From: Chloroflexota bacterium
GTDB lineage: Bacteria > Chloroflexota > Anaerolineae > Anaerolineales > Villigracilaceae
Reading direction: 5' to 3'
DNA length: 38,125 nt
Assembly: GCA_016866215.1 (NCBI GenBank)
Contig: VGNE01000036.1
Coordinates: 1-38,125, forward strand
Shown here: piece by piece, positions 7,020 through 15,636 of the stretch
Layout of the letters: the number at the start of each line of letters is the position of its first letter
Numbering within the stretch: position 1 is the first letter of the stretch
Notes under the pieces: model-generated
Told to the model about the DNA's origin: nothing
Database searches by the model: none
What the model saw: only the letters and a program-made list of their open reading frames with translations
Program-made: the position numbers and the translations under genes

Positions 7020-7772
7020 CTTGACACGTTTGATGAAGCCCGGCGTATTCAGCCCGCGCTCAAGCTGATATGTGAAATATCCCTGCATGAGAACTTCCGC
7101 TTCTTTCCGCGCCGTGAGGCTGGGATGCGCGCGCGAGGCATCTCTGTAGCTGGATCTTTGGAAATGGCGCAAATACTTGAGCGTTTCCATTGAGATCTTT
7201 GTGAGGTTTGGCAAACCTATTCCGCAGGAAGGGCAAATGACTCCGCCTGCCGAAAATGAAAAAAGCTGGTCTTCGGGCAATATCTCGCGCCTGCAATTGG
7301 CACACTCGAATAACTGCGGGCGGAACCCAACCGCATCCAGCAATCTCATTTCATAGTATCGAACAGCAAGCCAGGAATCGGTTTCCTTTTCAATGCGCCC
7401 CAGGGTTTCAACCACTAATTTAAAGAGTGTGGGATTTCCGCCTTCCGCTTCATACGAAAAACGCAAAAGCAGTTCAATCACATAAGCTGCATAACCTGTC
7501 TTTTCCAAATCATCATGCAAGGGAAGAAATGCGTTGACGGTTTCGACTTGTGTGACAATTAAGAGGTCCCGTCCTTTTGCAAGCTGGACGGTAATTTGAG
7601 TAAAGGGCTGCAGGTGCCCGCCCTTGCGTGAAGTTATTTTTCGCGCACCTTTCGCCAATGCTCGTACCATACCCTGCTCGCGCGTGTAGAGCGTGAGCAA
7701 TTGGTCGACTTCGCCCCAATCACTATGGCGAAGCACAACCGCGGAATTTCGGAAGGATCGGAATTCAGGCAT
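7014..7772 (-). CDS. recO: DNA repair protein RecO
   Basis: RecO loads RecA on SSB-coated single strands in the RecFOR pathway and anneals complementary strands. The N-terminal OB domain is visible as AVVLRHSDWGEVDQLLTLYTREQG and MVRALAKGARK. The helical domain contains YYEMRLLDAVGFRPQL, followed by a zinc finger CANC...CPSC (Cys157, 160, 180, 183). The length of 252 residues is normal. The gene is convergent with the FAD reductase (6-bp overlap) and is downstream of cdd on the same strand. Confidence 0.93.
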   Translation of the reverse strand: MPEFRSFRNSAVVLRHSDWGEVDQLLTLYTREQGMVRALAKGARKITSRKGGHLQPFTQITVQLAKGRDLLIVTQVETVNAFLPLHDDLEKTGYAAYVIELLLRFSYEAEGGNPTLFKLVVETLGRIEKETDSWLAVRYYEMRLLDAVGFRPQLFECANCRREILPEDQLFSFSAGGVICPSCGIGLPNLTKISMETLKYLRHFQRSSYRDASRAHPSLTARKEAEVLMQGYFTYQLERGLNTPGFIKRVKS

Positions 7773-7790
7773 GGGGGGAGGAATTACGAT

Positions 7791-7835
7791 TTACGGATTA
7801 CGTATGAATAGGTACACGTAATGCGTAATCCGTAA
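7791..7835. repeat. Inverted repeat between cdd and recO
   Basis: TTACGGATTACG (7791-7802) and CGTAATCCGTAA (7824-7835) are perfect 12-bp complements. The inner part repeats the TACG/CGTA units. It lies between two co-directional genes and lacks a T-tract on the minus strand, so it is more likely a dispersed repeat than a terminator. Confidence 0.6.
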
Positions 7836-7837
7836 GT

Positions 7838-8242
7838 TTAATTTAAGTGCTCCGGTGTAAATGCCTCAGGCAATAACTCAGAGACTGTCAATTCTTTTTG
7901 CAAATTTCCATCTCCATCTGCAATTAAAACGATCGTTTCCAAACCAAATTCAGCCATCACCTGTCGGCATCCGCCGCAGGGAGAGCCACCGTTATTCGTG
8001 ACCACTGCGATCACTTCAAATTCAGTTTTGCCATCTGAGACCGCTTTAAAGATGGCGACGCGTTCTGCACACATGGTCTGTGGATAAGCCGCGTTCTCAA
8101 CATTTACACCCGTGTAGATACGGCCGGTCTTCGTACGCAATGCCGCACCGACTGGATAATTTGAATATGGTGCGTAAGCACGACGGCGGGCTTCGTTGGC
8201 AAGGTTAATCAACTTCTGTCGTTCTTCATGTGTTAGATTCAT
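7838..8242 (-). CDS. cdd: Cytidine deaminase
   Basis: The 134-residue enzyme deaminates (deoxy)cytidine to (deoxy)uridine for pyrimidine salvage. The homotetrameric-type signature is complete: YAPYSNYPVGAALRT, GVNVENAAYPQTMCAER (zinc Cys and catalytic Glu in CAE) and GGSPCGGCRQVMAEF (the two further zinc cysteines). It is located between recO and glmU on the minus strand, possibly co-transcribed with glmU. Confidence 0.94.
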   Translation of the reverse strand: MNLTHEERQKLINLANEARRRAYAPYSNYPVGAALRTKTGRIYTGVNVENAAYPQTMCAERVAIFKAVSDGKTEFEVIAVVTNNGGSPCGGCRQVMAEFGLETIVLIADGDGNLQKELTVSELLPEAFTPEHLN

Positions 8243-8246
8243 TTTT

Positions 8247-8293
8247 TACCTGTCCACTTGTACGTGTTTACTTGTGTACCTGTTTACTTGTCT
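8247..8293. repeat. AAGTAAACA-type short repeat, copy 2
   Basis: Minus-strand reading gives CAAGTAAACAGGTACACAAGTAAACACGTACAAGTGGACAGGTA, the same unit family as 3190-3225 and 25427-25453. It fills nearly all of the glmU-cdd intergenic gap. Confidence 0.6.
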
Positions 8294-8299
8294 GCATTA

Positions 8300-9661
8300 T
8301 TACTTTTTCGCTTTTCGTTCCAATTTTCGAATGACACGCGCAGGCATACCGACTACAAGTGTATCCTCTGCCACGTTTTTCGTCACCACCGAGCCTGCGC
8401 CTGTGCGTGCGCCTGAGCCGATCTTCAAAGGCGCAACCAGCATGGTATCCGAGCCGATAAAAACATCCTCGCCGATCTCAGTGGCATATTTTTTTTCGCC
8501 GTCATAATTACAGGTGATCGTTCCCGCGCCGATATTGGTATTTGCGCCGATCTGCGCGTTGCCAATATATGAGAAATGTCCCATCTTTACGCCTTCAGCA
8601 AGATATGAATCTTTCACCTCACCAAAATTCCCCATGTGGACGTGATCTCCAAGATGAGCGCCTTTGCGCAAGCGTGCGAAAGGACCAATGTCCACATCAT
8701 CATCAAGCAGCGCACTTTCCAGAACCGATGCGAGCACTTTACAGCGATTCCCGATCTTTGAATCACGGATGATGGTATTCGGTCCGATCCGGTTGCCTTC
8801 GCCGATCTCGATCTGTCCATACAGATAGGTATTGGGCATGAGAACCGTATCCCTGCCAATCTTAATATCAACATCAATGTATATGGAAGCAGGATCCATC
8901 ATCGTGACACCATCGAGCATGTGCTCCTGATTAATGCGGCGGCGCATGGCCGCTTCCACTTCTGAAAGATGCACACGCGTATTAATGCCAATGGTTTCTT
9001 CGAGATCATCCATCACCGTCGCTTGGACAGGCAAGCCAGCTTTGGATGCCAACTCAACGATATCAGTCAGATAATATTCGCCTTTTTGGGGATTTTTTGG
9101 AATGCGATGCAATGCCTCCCATAACCAGTTCGCGTCAAAACAATATCCGCCCACGTTCAATTCTTTGACCTGTAATTGCTCTGCCGTGGCGACATATTCC
9201 TCCACGATGGACTCAACGGAGCCGTCTGGGGTGCGGATGATGCGTCCAAATCCACGCGGGTCGTCTGCCACTACGGTCAATATGGAAATGGGGCCTTTAT
9301 TTTTTTTCTGTGTTTCAACAAGTTTACCCAATGTCTCGCCGCGCAATAAGGGCATGTCGCTGTAACAAACGACGACAAGATCTGTTATCCCTTTCAATAA
9401 AGGCTCGGCCTGCATGACCGCATGACCTGTGCCAAGCTGCGGTTCCTGCAAAACCGTTTGAGCTAAAACATCGAGGTATTTTGTGACTTCCTGCGCGCCA
9501 TGCCCTACCACGACAACCGGTTTCTCGGTGGTGACGTGTCGGATGGCTTGCAAGGCATGCCAGATCATGGGCTTGCCTGCAATGGGGTGTAATACTTTAG
9601 GCAGGGAGGATTTCATGCGAGTCCCCTGGCCAGCGGCAAGGAGGATGGCGGTTATCTTCAT
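8300..9661 (-). CDS. glmU: Bifunctional GlmU (UDP-GlcNAc pyrophosphorylase / GlcN-1-P acetyltransferase)
   Basis: The 453-residue enzyme makes UDP-N-acetylglucosamine for cell-wall and glycan synthesis. The N-terminal uridylyltransferase domain shows LAAGQGTRMKSSLPKVLHPIAGKP, GTGHAVMQA, the metal-binding VVVCYSDMPLL and ELNVGGYCFD. A linker precedes the left-handed beta-helix acetyltransferase with hexapeptide repeats (IGPNTIIRDSKIGNRCK, LRKGAHLGDHVHMGNFGEVK) and the acetyl-CoA segment GAGTITCNYDG. GAGGTG precedes the ATG by 6 bp on the minus strand, just after a CCCCGC/GCGGGG inverted repeat at about 9675-9715. Confidence 0.95.
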   Translation of the reverse strand: MKITAILLAAGQGTRMKSSLPKVLHPIAGKPMIWHALQAIRHVTTEKPVVVVGHGAQEVTKYLDVLAQTVLQEPQLGTGHAVMQAEPLLKGITDLVVVCYSDMPLLRGETLGKLVETQKKNKGPISILTVVADDPRGFGRIIRTPDGSVESIVEEYVATAEQLQVKELNVGGYCFDANWLWEALHRIPKNPQKGEYYLTDIVELASKAGLPVQATVMDDLEETIGINTRVHLSEVEAAMRRRINQEHMLDGVTMMDPASIYIDVDIKIGRDTVLMPNTYLYGQIEIGEGNRIGPNTIIRDSKIGNRCKVLASVLESALLDDDVDIGPFARLRKGAHLGDHVHMGNFGEVKDSYLAEGVKMGHFSYIGNAQIGANTNIGAGTITCNYDGEKKYATEIGEDVFIGSDTMLVAPLKIGSGARTGAGSVVTKNVAEDTLVVGMPARVIRKLERKAKK

Positions 9662-9719
9662 ATTTTCACCTCAACCCCGCCCATTTCGAAAAGAGCAAAA
9701 GGAAATGTGCGGGGCAACA

Positions 9720-9768
9720 AAAACAGGATTTGGGCGGCATGGCATTGCTCCGCAACAAATCCTGTTTT
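9720..9768 (-). terminator. Hairpin between tRNA-Gln and glmU
   Basis: AAAACAGGATTTG (9720-9732) pairs perfectly over 13 bp with CAAATCCTGTTTT (9756-9768). The loop contains a smaller GCGG/CCGC stem. On the minus strand the stem ends in TTTTTGTTG, so it can end the tRNA transcript before glmU. The AGGATTT arm also resembles part of the larger repeat at 12213-12405. Confidence 0.5.
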
Positions 9769-9801
9769 AGAAAAATATTCCGCAGATGCGGACGTATCAG
9801 G

Positions 9802-9872
9802 CTGGGGCACCTGGATTCGAACCAAGATCCACAGCTCCAAAGGCTGGTGTGCTGCCGTTGCACCATGCCCCA
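9802..9872 (-). tRNA. tRNA-Gln (anticodon UUG)
   Basis: The minus strand folds as a 71-nt cloverleaf: acceptor TGGGGCA/TGCCCCA, D-arm GTGC...GCAC, anticodon arm with loop CTTTGGA (anticodon TTG), T-arm CTTGG-TTCGAAT-CCAGG, discriminator G. CCA is not encoded. One pair at the base of the anticodon stem is mismatched. A TACAAT -10-like box lies at 9884-9889 on the same strand, with a poor -35. Confidence 0.93.
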
Positions 9873-9900
9873 GTGCGGGCAAAATTGTATCACAAATATT

Positions 9901-10261
9901 TTACTTTCCGTCGGAAACCATGCCTAGTCTACGCGCTTCTTCAAGCGAGATCACTTCGGAGTTGAGGGGTTTCCCGCCTTGTGTTTGAGCGGTTCCGTTC
10001 CAAAAATCGTCTGCATGTATAGGTTCCGTTTTTTTGAGTACTGGCTTTTTTTAGCAAGGCTTCCATTTCAGGGACAGGGACTGCATCCGCGAGTTTATCT
10101 GTCTGTTTTTTAGGAGCAGGCTTGCCCTCCCGAAAAAGCATCGGGACGATGTGAGTTTGATCGAAGGGTGTCAGGAAGACAGATGAGGCGGATTGCCGAT
10201 CCAACTCTTGAAATTTTATTAAGTGCATTATAGCAAAGATTGTCAGGTAATTCCCGATCAT
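9901..10261 (-). pseudogene. Small hypothetical gene with a frameshift in an A7 run
   Basis: The frame starts at an ATG overlapping the preceding stop by 4 bp (ATGA) and reads to VPEMEALLKK. Around the two A7 runs at about 10027-10056 the sensible frame moves by one base and continues KTEPIHADDFWNGTAQTQ, then LNSEVISLEEARRLGMVSDGK to a TAA at 9901-9903. Without the shift the frame ends at 9941 with an implausible basic tail. I do not recognise the family. The homopolymer suggests sequencing error, real decay or slippage. A later start, MHLIKFQELDRQ, is also possible. Confidence 0.5.
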
Positions 10262-12183
10262 TTTTGACAGGCATCACCCTTGTTAATCGATTCGATATTC
10301 CAGAGCGGGTTGGCGGTCGGGTCAAAATCGAAATGACAAATATCCGGACGAGCCGCGGCGATCTGCGGACGATAAAACAAGGGAATGGCAGGCAGGTCCG
10401 CTGAGAAGATGATCTGAGTTTGCCGGTACGAATTGATGTAAGTCTGTTCTTCCGGCAATGAAAGTTGTGCGGCGCGGCAGGCGGAGTCAAATTCCGCATT
10501 GCTGTATCCTGTTATGTTCGTCCCGGCCCATAAATTTTTTTCAGATGGGATCTCTGCGCTGGTGAACCAGCCGCATGGGGGTTCATTGCCAATCACACCT
10601 ATTGCATATTCAGCGAGGTTAAAATTACGCCCAAAGAGGAACCCCTCGGGTCCGGAAGCGTAAAGATCATTTTGTGAAAAATATTCAACCTTGAGACCGA
10701 TGCCGCATTCTGCCAGGGACTTTTCAAGAATTTCCACCACCTGCCTGCGCTGCGGGGTCGTTGTAGTGTAATACTTCAACAGCAAAGGCGTATTGAATGC
10801 AACCGTGGCAGCTTTCACTGCGCGGCGCGGCGTGGATGGGTCGTTATCTGTGTCCTGCCAGCCAGCCAATTCGAGAAGCGAAACACCCACTTCAGGGTCA
10901 TACGGGATGGGCGTAATATTCGAGTCATACACCGGATGTTCAACTGGAATATACGTCGCCGGCACGGTGGTCATTCCAAAAAGAACACGATCCACCACCG
11001 ATTGACGGTCAAGACAATATGCAATGCCCTGGCGGGTATGCGCATCGGCAAAAATATTCTGTCTGTCTTTTTGAATATCATAACCATGATCATACGAAGC
11101 AGGTGCAAGCCCCAGCCCAAGCCATTCGATGGTCATTCCGGAATTGATGAAAACCTGCGCCTGTTCAGCGGCTTGCATTTCCTGTAATAAATTTGCCAGA
11201 CCATCAAGAGAAATGGATGGGTCGAGAATGTCACAGCGGCCGGCCACCAATTCACTCAGAGCCTTGTTCGGGTCAGGGATGAAGCGGAAAGAGAGTGTAT
11301 CAATTTTTGGAAAACCATCTGAGCTGCGGAAATAATATGGATTCTTCACCAAGCTAATGTGATCTCCCGCGATCCACTCCACGATCATATAAGGTCCCCA
11401 GCCGATCGGCGTGCGCGAGGCAATATCAATGGAAGGCAATTGATCTGCGGAAAATTCATTCCACAAATGTTTTGGGGCCGGCGCCCAAAAATTTGTGAAA
11501 TACGTTGGGTCAATAAAACCGGGCACACCCCACCATTGTACAGTTTGCGCATCGGCGGCTTCGTAGATCTGCGTGCGTTCGATCAAATAAGTATTTGCTG
11601 ATGTTTTGGCATTTGCATTAATTTCAAACGCATAGATTGAATCATCGGCGGTCAGAGGCGTGCCGTCCGCCCAAGTCAGGTCTGGGCGCAGGCGAAAGTT
11701 GACAACCATTTGATCCATCTCAAGCAAAGTCGTGCCGTCATAAGTGATGACGCAATCATCGCTGCGGCAATCAGCAGGATGCACGCGCACGCCTTGCTCC
11801 AGCGAGACCAGATTCCCATCCGCATCCACAACCTGACCTCCAGCCTGAACGGGCGTTCTGACAATTTGTGCTTCGCCGTTTTCGAGGGATGGCTTGCGCG
11901 TATAGATCACGGGCTGGTATTCATAACCGACCATGTCAAACGGGCCGTCGTTGATCGCGGCCAAGACACTGCGCGCAGCGGGATTCAATTCTCCAAAGGG
12001 ATAAAGGGTATTAGGTTCCCGCCCAAGGCACACGGTCAGGGAACTCGGGGCGGGAGACTCAGGGGTTAGTGTAGGAAAAGGCGTAAATGATTCGGTCGGA
12101 GTCTCATCCTGTGATGATAGTCTCAAACATCCAGTAAGAATGGTAATAATGATCAAAGCCAAGGGAAAAAGTTTTCTTTTCAT
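10258..12183 (-). CDS. Family-5 (oligopeptide-type) solute-binding lipoprotein, canonical order
   Basis: The start is MKRKLFPLALIIITILTGC (12183), with a lipobox LTGC at Cys19, so the protein is anchored on the outside of the membrane. A longer frame to 12219 is rejected because it buries the signal peptide. The 641-residue protein has the usual SBP_bac_5 order: N-lobe LTVCLGREPNTLYPF (49-), NFRLRPDLTWADGTPLTADD (162-), PGFIDPTYF (221-), TPIGWGPYMIVEW (258-), ELVAGRCDIL (311-), WLGLGLAP (354-), then C-lobe HTRQGIAYCLDRQSVVDRV (382-), the AECGIGL segment and DLPAIPLFYRPQ. It lies downstream of the transporter operon after a terminator and a repeat, so it may be expressed separately. The ligand is probably a peptide, by family. 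Confidence 0.9.
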   Translation of the reverse strand: MKRKLFPLALIIITILTGCLRLSSQDETPTESFTPFPTLTPESPAPSSLTVCLGREPNTLYPFGELNPAARSVLAAINDGPFDMVGYEYQPVIYTRKPSLENGEAQIVRTPVQAGGQVVDADGNLVSLEQGVRVHPADCRSDDCVITYDGTTLLEMDQMVVNFRLRPDLTWADGTPLTADDSIYAFEINANAKTSANTYLIERTQIYEAADAQTVQWWGVPGFIDPTYFTNFWAPAPKHLWNEFSADQLPSIDIASRTPIGWGPYMIVEWIAGDHISLVKNPYYFRSSDGFPKIDTLSFRFIPDPNKALSELVAGRCDILDPSISLDGLANLLQEMQAAEQAQVFINSGMTIEWLGLGLAPASYDHGYDIQKDRQNIFADAHTRQGIAYCLDRQSVVDRVLFGMTTVPATYIPVEHPVYDSNITPIPYDPEVGVSLLELAGWQDTDNDPSTPRRAVKAATVAFNTPLLLKYYTTTTPQRRQVVEILEKSLAECGIGLKVEYFSQNDLYASGPEGFLFGRNFNLAEYAIGVIGNEPPCGWFTSAEIPSEKNLWAGTNITGYSNAEFDSACRAAQLSLPEEQTYINSYRQTQIIFSADLPAIPLFYRPQIAAARPDICHFDFDPTANPLWNIESINKGDACQK

Positions 12184-12212
12184 GGTTGCCTGCCGATTTG
12201 TTATGCTGAACA

Positions 12213-12405
12213 CGGTCATACGCGAAGCGTGCGGTATTTTGCCGCCTGGTTCGCGGGGCTAAAGCCGCCTGCTCAGTACATGAAAGTCCCTTCGGACTGG
12301 CCGCTGGCGCGATGAGTCGGTTTTAACCGACTTTCATGTACTGAGGCAGGATTTTAATTCGCCGAATCCTGTTGGGCAAAAGTGCACGCTTCGCGCGTAT
12401 CCGTT
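12213..12405. repeat. Long nested palindromic element (MITE-like) between transporter genes
   Basis: The outer arms are related: TACGCGAAGCGTGC near 12220 and GCACGCTTCGCGCGTA near 12385. Inside, CTCAGTACATGAAAGTC (12272-12288) pairs perfectly over 17 bp with 12329-12345, with small hairpins at AGTCCCTTCGGACT and AGTCGGTTTTAACCGACT. The 3' part (CAGGATTTTAATTCGCCGAATCCTGTTGG) has a diverged relative at 27570-27665. No plausible coding frame was found. With the flanking bases up to the terminator it fills the roughly 320-bp gap. Confidence 0.75.
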
Positions 12406-12501
12406 TTCAGTATATGGCGCGAGGGATGCAAACATACAAATAACAATGAAGGCAATTATAACAATGTTGAAGGTTGAAAAAAGATTTGGGTCGCCCGAAA
12501 T

Positions 12502-12525
12502 AAAAAAGACCGCCTCCCGGCGGTC
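12502..12525 (-). terminator. Rho-independent terminator of the ABC transporter operon
   Basis: On the minus strand GACCGCC-GGGA-GGCGGTC is followed by TTTTTT. The 7-bp GC-rich stem with a U-tract lies 12 bp after the last ATPase gene. Confidence 0.85.
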
Positions 12526-12537
12526 TCATCTATCGGC

Positions 12538-13536
12538 TTATTCCACAAGCCAGCAAGCCACCAGGTGGCCAGGCTTGACTTCCTTGAATTCAGGTTCTTC
12601 CTGTGAACATTTTGCAATCGCAACAGGACAACGCGTATGGAAACGGCAGCCGCTGGGCGGGTTGAGCGGACTGGGCACATCCCCTTTGAGAATTGTACGC
12701 TCGCGCTTGAAATTGGGATGAGGGATCGGAATCGCTGAAAGCAGCGCTTTTGTATACGGATGTAACGGTTCACGATAAAGGGCATCCCGATCGGTTAATT
12801 CAACTATCTTACCCAAATACATCACAGCCACGCGGTCAGAGATGTGTTCCACCACGCTCAAGTTATGCGCAATAAAGAGATAAGTGAGTCCAAATTCCTT
12901 TTGCAGGTCTTTGAGAATATTCAAGACCTGCGATTGGATGGAAACATCCAGGGCAGAAACCGGCTCATCACAAACGATGAATTTCGGCTGTAAAGCCAAA
13001 GCGCGGGCGATGCCAATCCGCTGGCGCTGCCCCCCTGAGAACTCGTGCGGGTAGCGGCGGGCATGGTATTCTTCCAGGCCCACTTTTTTAAGCATATTGA
13101 TGGCAACTTCCCAGCGTTCCTTGGGTTGCCCAATTCTATGGATCTGCAAGCCTTCCATCACCGCTTCCCCAATCGGCATGCGAGGGTTGAGAGAGGCATA
13201 AGGGTCCTGGAAGATGATCTGCATATCGCGGCGCAAAGTCTTTAGCGATTGTGGACGCATCCTGATGATATCTTCACCATTAAAGGCCACTTCACCGGAT
13301 GTCGGCTCAATCAAACGTAAAAGGGAACGTCCAATAGTTGTTTTTCCACATCCGGATTCACCCACCATGCCCAGGGTTTCGCCGCTCTTTACCGTGAAAC
13401 TCACCTTATCCACAGCCTTTACCCAGGCTGTAGTGCGTTGTAAAATGCCGGAACGAACAGGAAAATATTTTACAAGATCTTTTACAACCAACAGATCCGG
13501 TTTCTCTTGAGTACGCATTTTTATATTCATAGCCAC
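12538..13536 (-). CDS. Oligopeptide ABC transporter ATP-binding protein (OppF/DppF type)
   Basis: The 332-residue ATPase energises import by the permease pair upstream. It shows Walker [10 protein letters not shown] near 58, Q-loop [12 protein letters not shown], signature [15 protein letters not shown], Walker [13 protein letters not shown] and switch [12 protein letters not shown]. The C-terminal extension carries [11 protein letters not shown]...C...C, the four-Cys OppD/F C-terminal domain. The [16 protein letters not shown]-terminus is typical of the F subunit. It is the last gene of the operon; an 11-bp gap separates it from the D subunit. Confidence 0.93.
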   Translation of the reverse strand: MAMNIKMRTQEKPDLLVVKDLVKYFPVRSGILQRTTAWVKAVDKVSFTVKSGETLGMVGESGCGKTTIGRSLLRLIEPTSGEVAFNGEDIIRMRPQSLKTLRRDMQIIFQDPYASLNPRMPIGEAVMEGLQIHRIGQPKERWEVAINMLKKVGLEEYHARRYPHEFSGGQRQRIGIARALALQPKFIVCDEPVSALDVSIQSQVLNILKDLQKEFGLTYLFIAHNLSVVEHISDRVAVMYLGKIVELTDRDALYREPLHPYTKALLSAIPIPHPNFKRERTILKGDVPSPLNPPSGCRFHTRCPVAIAKCSQEEPEFKEVKPGHLVACWLVE

Positions 13537-13547
13537 ATCATCTCACT

Positions 13548-14588
13548 TTAAGATTTTCTTTCGAGTTTGATCGGAGCGACGTGCTTCTCAGATTCAGAGT
13601 CCTGATAGAGCCAGCAACGTACTTCGTGTCCCTCTGCGACATCCAGTAATTCAGGACGTTTTATAGAACAGATCGATAAACCATGCTCAACACGCGCCAT
13701 GCAACGGGGAGCAAAGCGGCAGCCCGCCGGCAGATTTATCAAATTTGGAACGGAGCCGGGGATGACATCCAGTCTTTCACGGATCTCACCAAGTACCGGA
13801 ATTGAACCGATCAAACCTTTGGTGTAAGGATGAAGCGGAAGATCAAAAAGTGTCGCTACGGGAGACTGCTCAACAATTTCGCCCGCGTACATCACTGCCA
13901 CACGGTCTGCCATTTCAGCGATCACGCCCAGGTCATGGGTGATCAGGATCATAGTGGAACCCAACTGATTACGCATATCGCGCATCAAATCCAGGATTTG
14001 GGCCTGGATGGTCACATCCAAGGCAGTTGTAGGTTCATCCGCGATCAGCAAGTCAGGAACACAGGCAAGCGCCATGGCGATCATGACGCGCTGGGCCATG
14101 CCGCCGGAAAGTTCATGAGGAAAAGATTCCGCGCGCCTTTCCGGTTCGGGGATACCCACTAATTTAAGTAACTCAATGGCTCGGTTTTTGCCGGCTTCCT
14201 TGCCAAAATCCTGGTGAATGTTGAGCACTTCGGAAATTTGGTCGCCAGCACGAAAAACAGGGTTGAGCGCGGATTGGGGCTGCTGGAAGATCATCGAAAT
14301 GCGGTTGCCGCGTACCTGCATCATCTCTTCTTCAGTGGCTTTGACAAGATCCTTGCCATCAAAAAATATTTCACCAGCCTCAATTTTGCCAGGCACGCTG
14401 ATCAAACGCATGATCGAGAGGGCAGTGACACTTTTACCGCAGCCTGATTCACCTACAATGCCAAGCACTTCACCGGGGTAAACTTCAAAGTTCACACCGT
14501 CCACGGCACGCACAACACCGTCTTCGGTATAAAAGTAAGTCTTTAAATTACGTACTTCGAGCAAGGGTTTTTGATTATTCGTTGCCAC
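13548..14588 (-). CDS. Oligopeptide ABC transporter ATP-binding protein (OppD/DppD type)
   Basis: The 346-residue ATPase is partner to the OppF-type subunit. The N-terminus [27 protein letters not shown] is diagnostic of D subunits. Walker [11 protein letters not shown]-loop [11 protein letters not shown], signature [15 protein letters not shown], Walker [13 protein letters not shown] and switch [12 protein letters not shown] are all present. The C-terminal GCRFAPRC...C...C domain is present. It starts 31 bp after the second permease gene. Confidence 0.93.
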   Translation of the reverse strand: MATNNQKPLLEVRNLKTYFYTEDGVVRAVDGVNFEVYPGEVLGIVGESGCGKSVTALSIMRLISVPGKIEAGEIFFDGKDLVKATEEEMMQVRGNRISMIFQQPQSALNPVFRAGDQISEVLNIHQDFGKEAGKNRAIELLKLVGIPEPERRAESFPHELSGGMAQRVMIAMALACVPDLLIADEPTTALDVTIQAQILDLMRDMRNQLGSTMILITHDLGVIAEMADRVAVMYAGEIVEQSPVATLFDLPLHPYTKGLIGSIPVLGEIRERLDVIPGSVPNLINLPAGCRFAPRCMARVEHGLSICSIKRPELLDVAEGHEVRCWLYQDSESEKHVAPIKLERKS

Positions 14589-14619
14589 TGGGTATCTCCG
14601 TCATTGAGATTTTTACCGA

Positions 14620-15618
14620 TTATAACTTCAAACGCGGGTCAAGCGCATCGCGAAGGCCATCCCCGATATAGTTGAAGGCCAGGGAACAGACAAAAATTGG
14701 AATTCCCGGCAACAGAGGCAGCCAGGGTTTGTCAAACATATAAGTCTGGGTTGCGGAGAGCATATTCCCCCAGGTGGGAACCGGGTCCTGAATACCAAAA
14801 CCAAGAAATGCAAGCGCAGCTTCTGCAACCACGTAACCGGCCAGACCGAGCGAGGCATCCACAATAATTGGAGCCATGGCGTTGGGGATCATGTGCTTCC
14901 TAATGATCCAGATATTCGAGGCGCCCAGAGATCGGGATGCTTCAACGAATGTCTGTTCACGCAATGATAATACCGTACCACGCATCAATTGTGCCGATGA
15001 GAGCCAGCCAAAACCAGCCAAAACGATGACGATCAAGACTGCATTGCGAGCGTCTCTAGGACCGAGCAGCATGATCTTTCCCACAAAAGTCAGCACCGAT
15101 TCTGGTATAGGGATCAGCTCTTGATTTCGCAAAAGCATTGAAGAGATGATCAAGAGCAGCGGCAGGGTTGGAATGGTAAGCATGAATTCCACAAAGCGCA
15201 TCAGGATGGCATCCACCCAACTGCCATAAAAGCCTGAAATTGAACCCACCAAAATTCCAATCGTCTCAGAAATAAACACGGAAAGCAATGCCACTGTCAG
15301 CGATATTCGCCCGGCATAAATTAAGCGGGAAAAATAATCACGCCCAATATTATCCGTCCCCAGGTAATGTATACGTCCCGTTGCTTCATCCACTGTCCCG
15401 AAGGGAACAAAGTATTTATTGACGTCTAATTCATCAACCTCGAAAGAGGTGATATAAGGCGCCAGAATGGTTATGATGAAAATCGCCAACATGACAGCCA
15501 TTGATATCATTGCCAGGCGATGGCGCACAAAACGCCTAAAAACGATCTGGAACGGGCTGCGCTCCTCGATGGAAACGGATTCAGCATCAAGCTTATCTAA
15601 TTGAGCAGATACAGTCAT
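14620..15618 (-). CDS. Oligopeptide ABC transporter permease (OppC/DppC type)
   Basis: The 332-residue inner-membrane permease has an N-terminal cytoplasmic stretch (SPFQIVFRRFVRHRLAMIS), a first transmembrane segment (MAVMLAIFIITILAPYI), HYLGTDNIGRDYFSRLIYAGRISL, and the EAA coupling loop EASRSLGASNIWIIRKHMIPNA for ATPase contact. It ends FNYIGDGLRDALDPRLK, the classical C-terminus. It forms the translocation pore with the B subunit 18 bp upstream. Confidence 0.93.
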   Translation of the reverse strand: MTVSAQLDKLDAESVSIEERSPFQIVFRRFVRHRLAMISMAVMLAIFIITILAPYITSFEVDELDVNKYFVPFGTVDEATGRIHYLGTDNIGRDYFSRLIYAGRISLTVALLSVFISETIGILVGSISGFYGSWVDAILMRFVEFMLTIPTLPLLLIISSMLLRNQELIPIPESVLTFVGKIMLLGPRDARNAVLIVIVLAGFGWLSSAQLMRGTVLSLREQTFVEASRSLGASNIWIIRKHMIPNAMAPIIVDASLGLAGYVVAEAALAFLGFGIQDPVPTWGNMLSATQTYMFDKPWLPLLPGIPIFVCSLAFNYIGDGLRDALDPRLKL

Positions 15619-15636
15619 TGAAAAATTTCCTCGACG

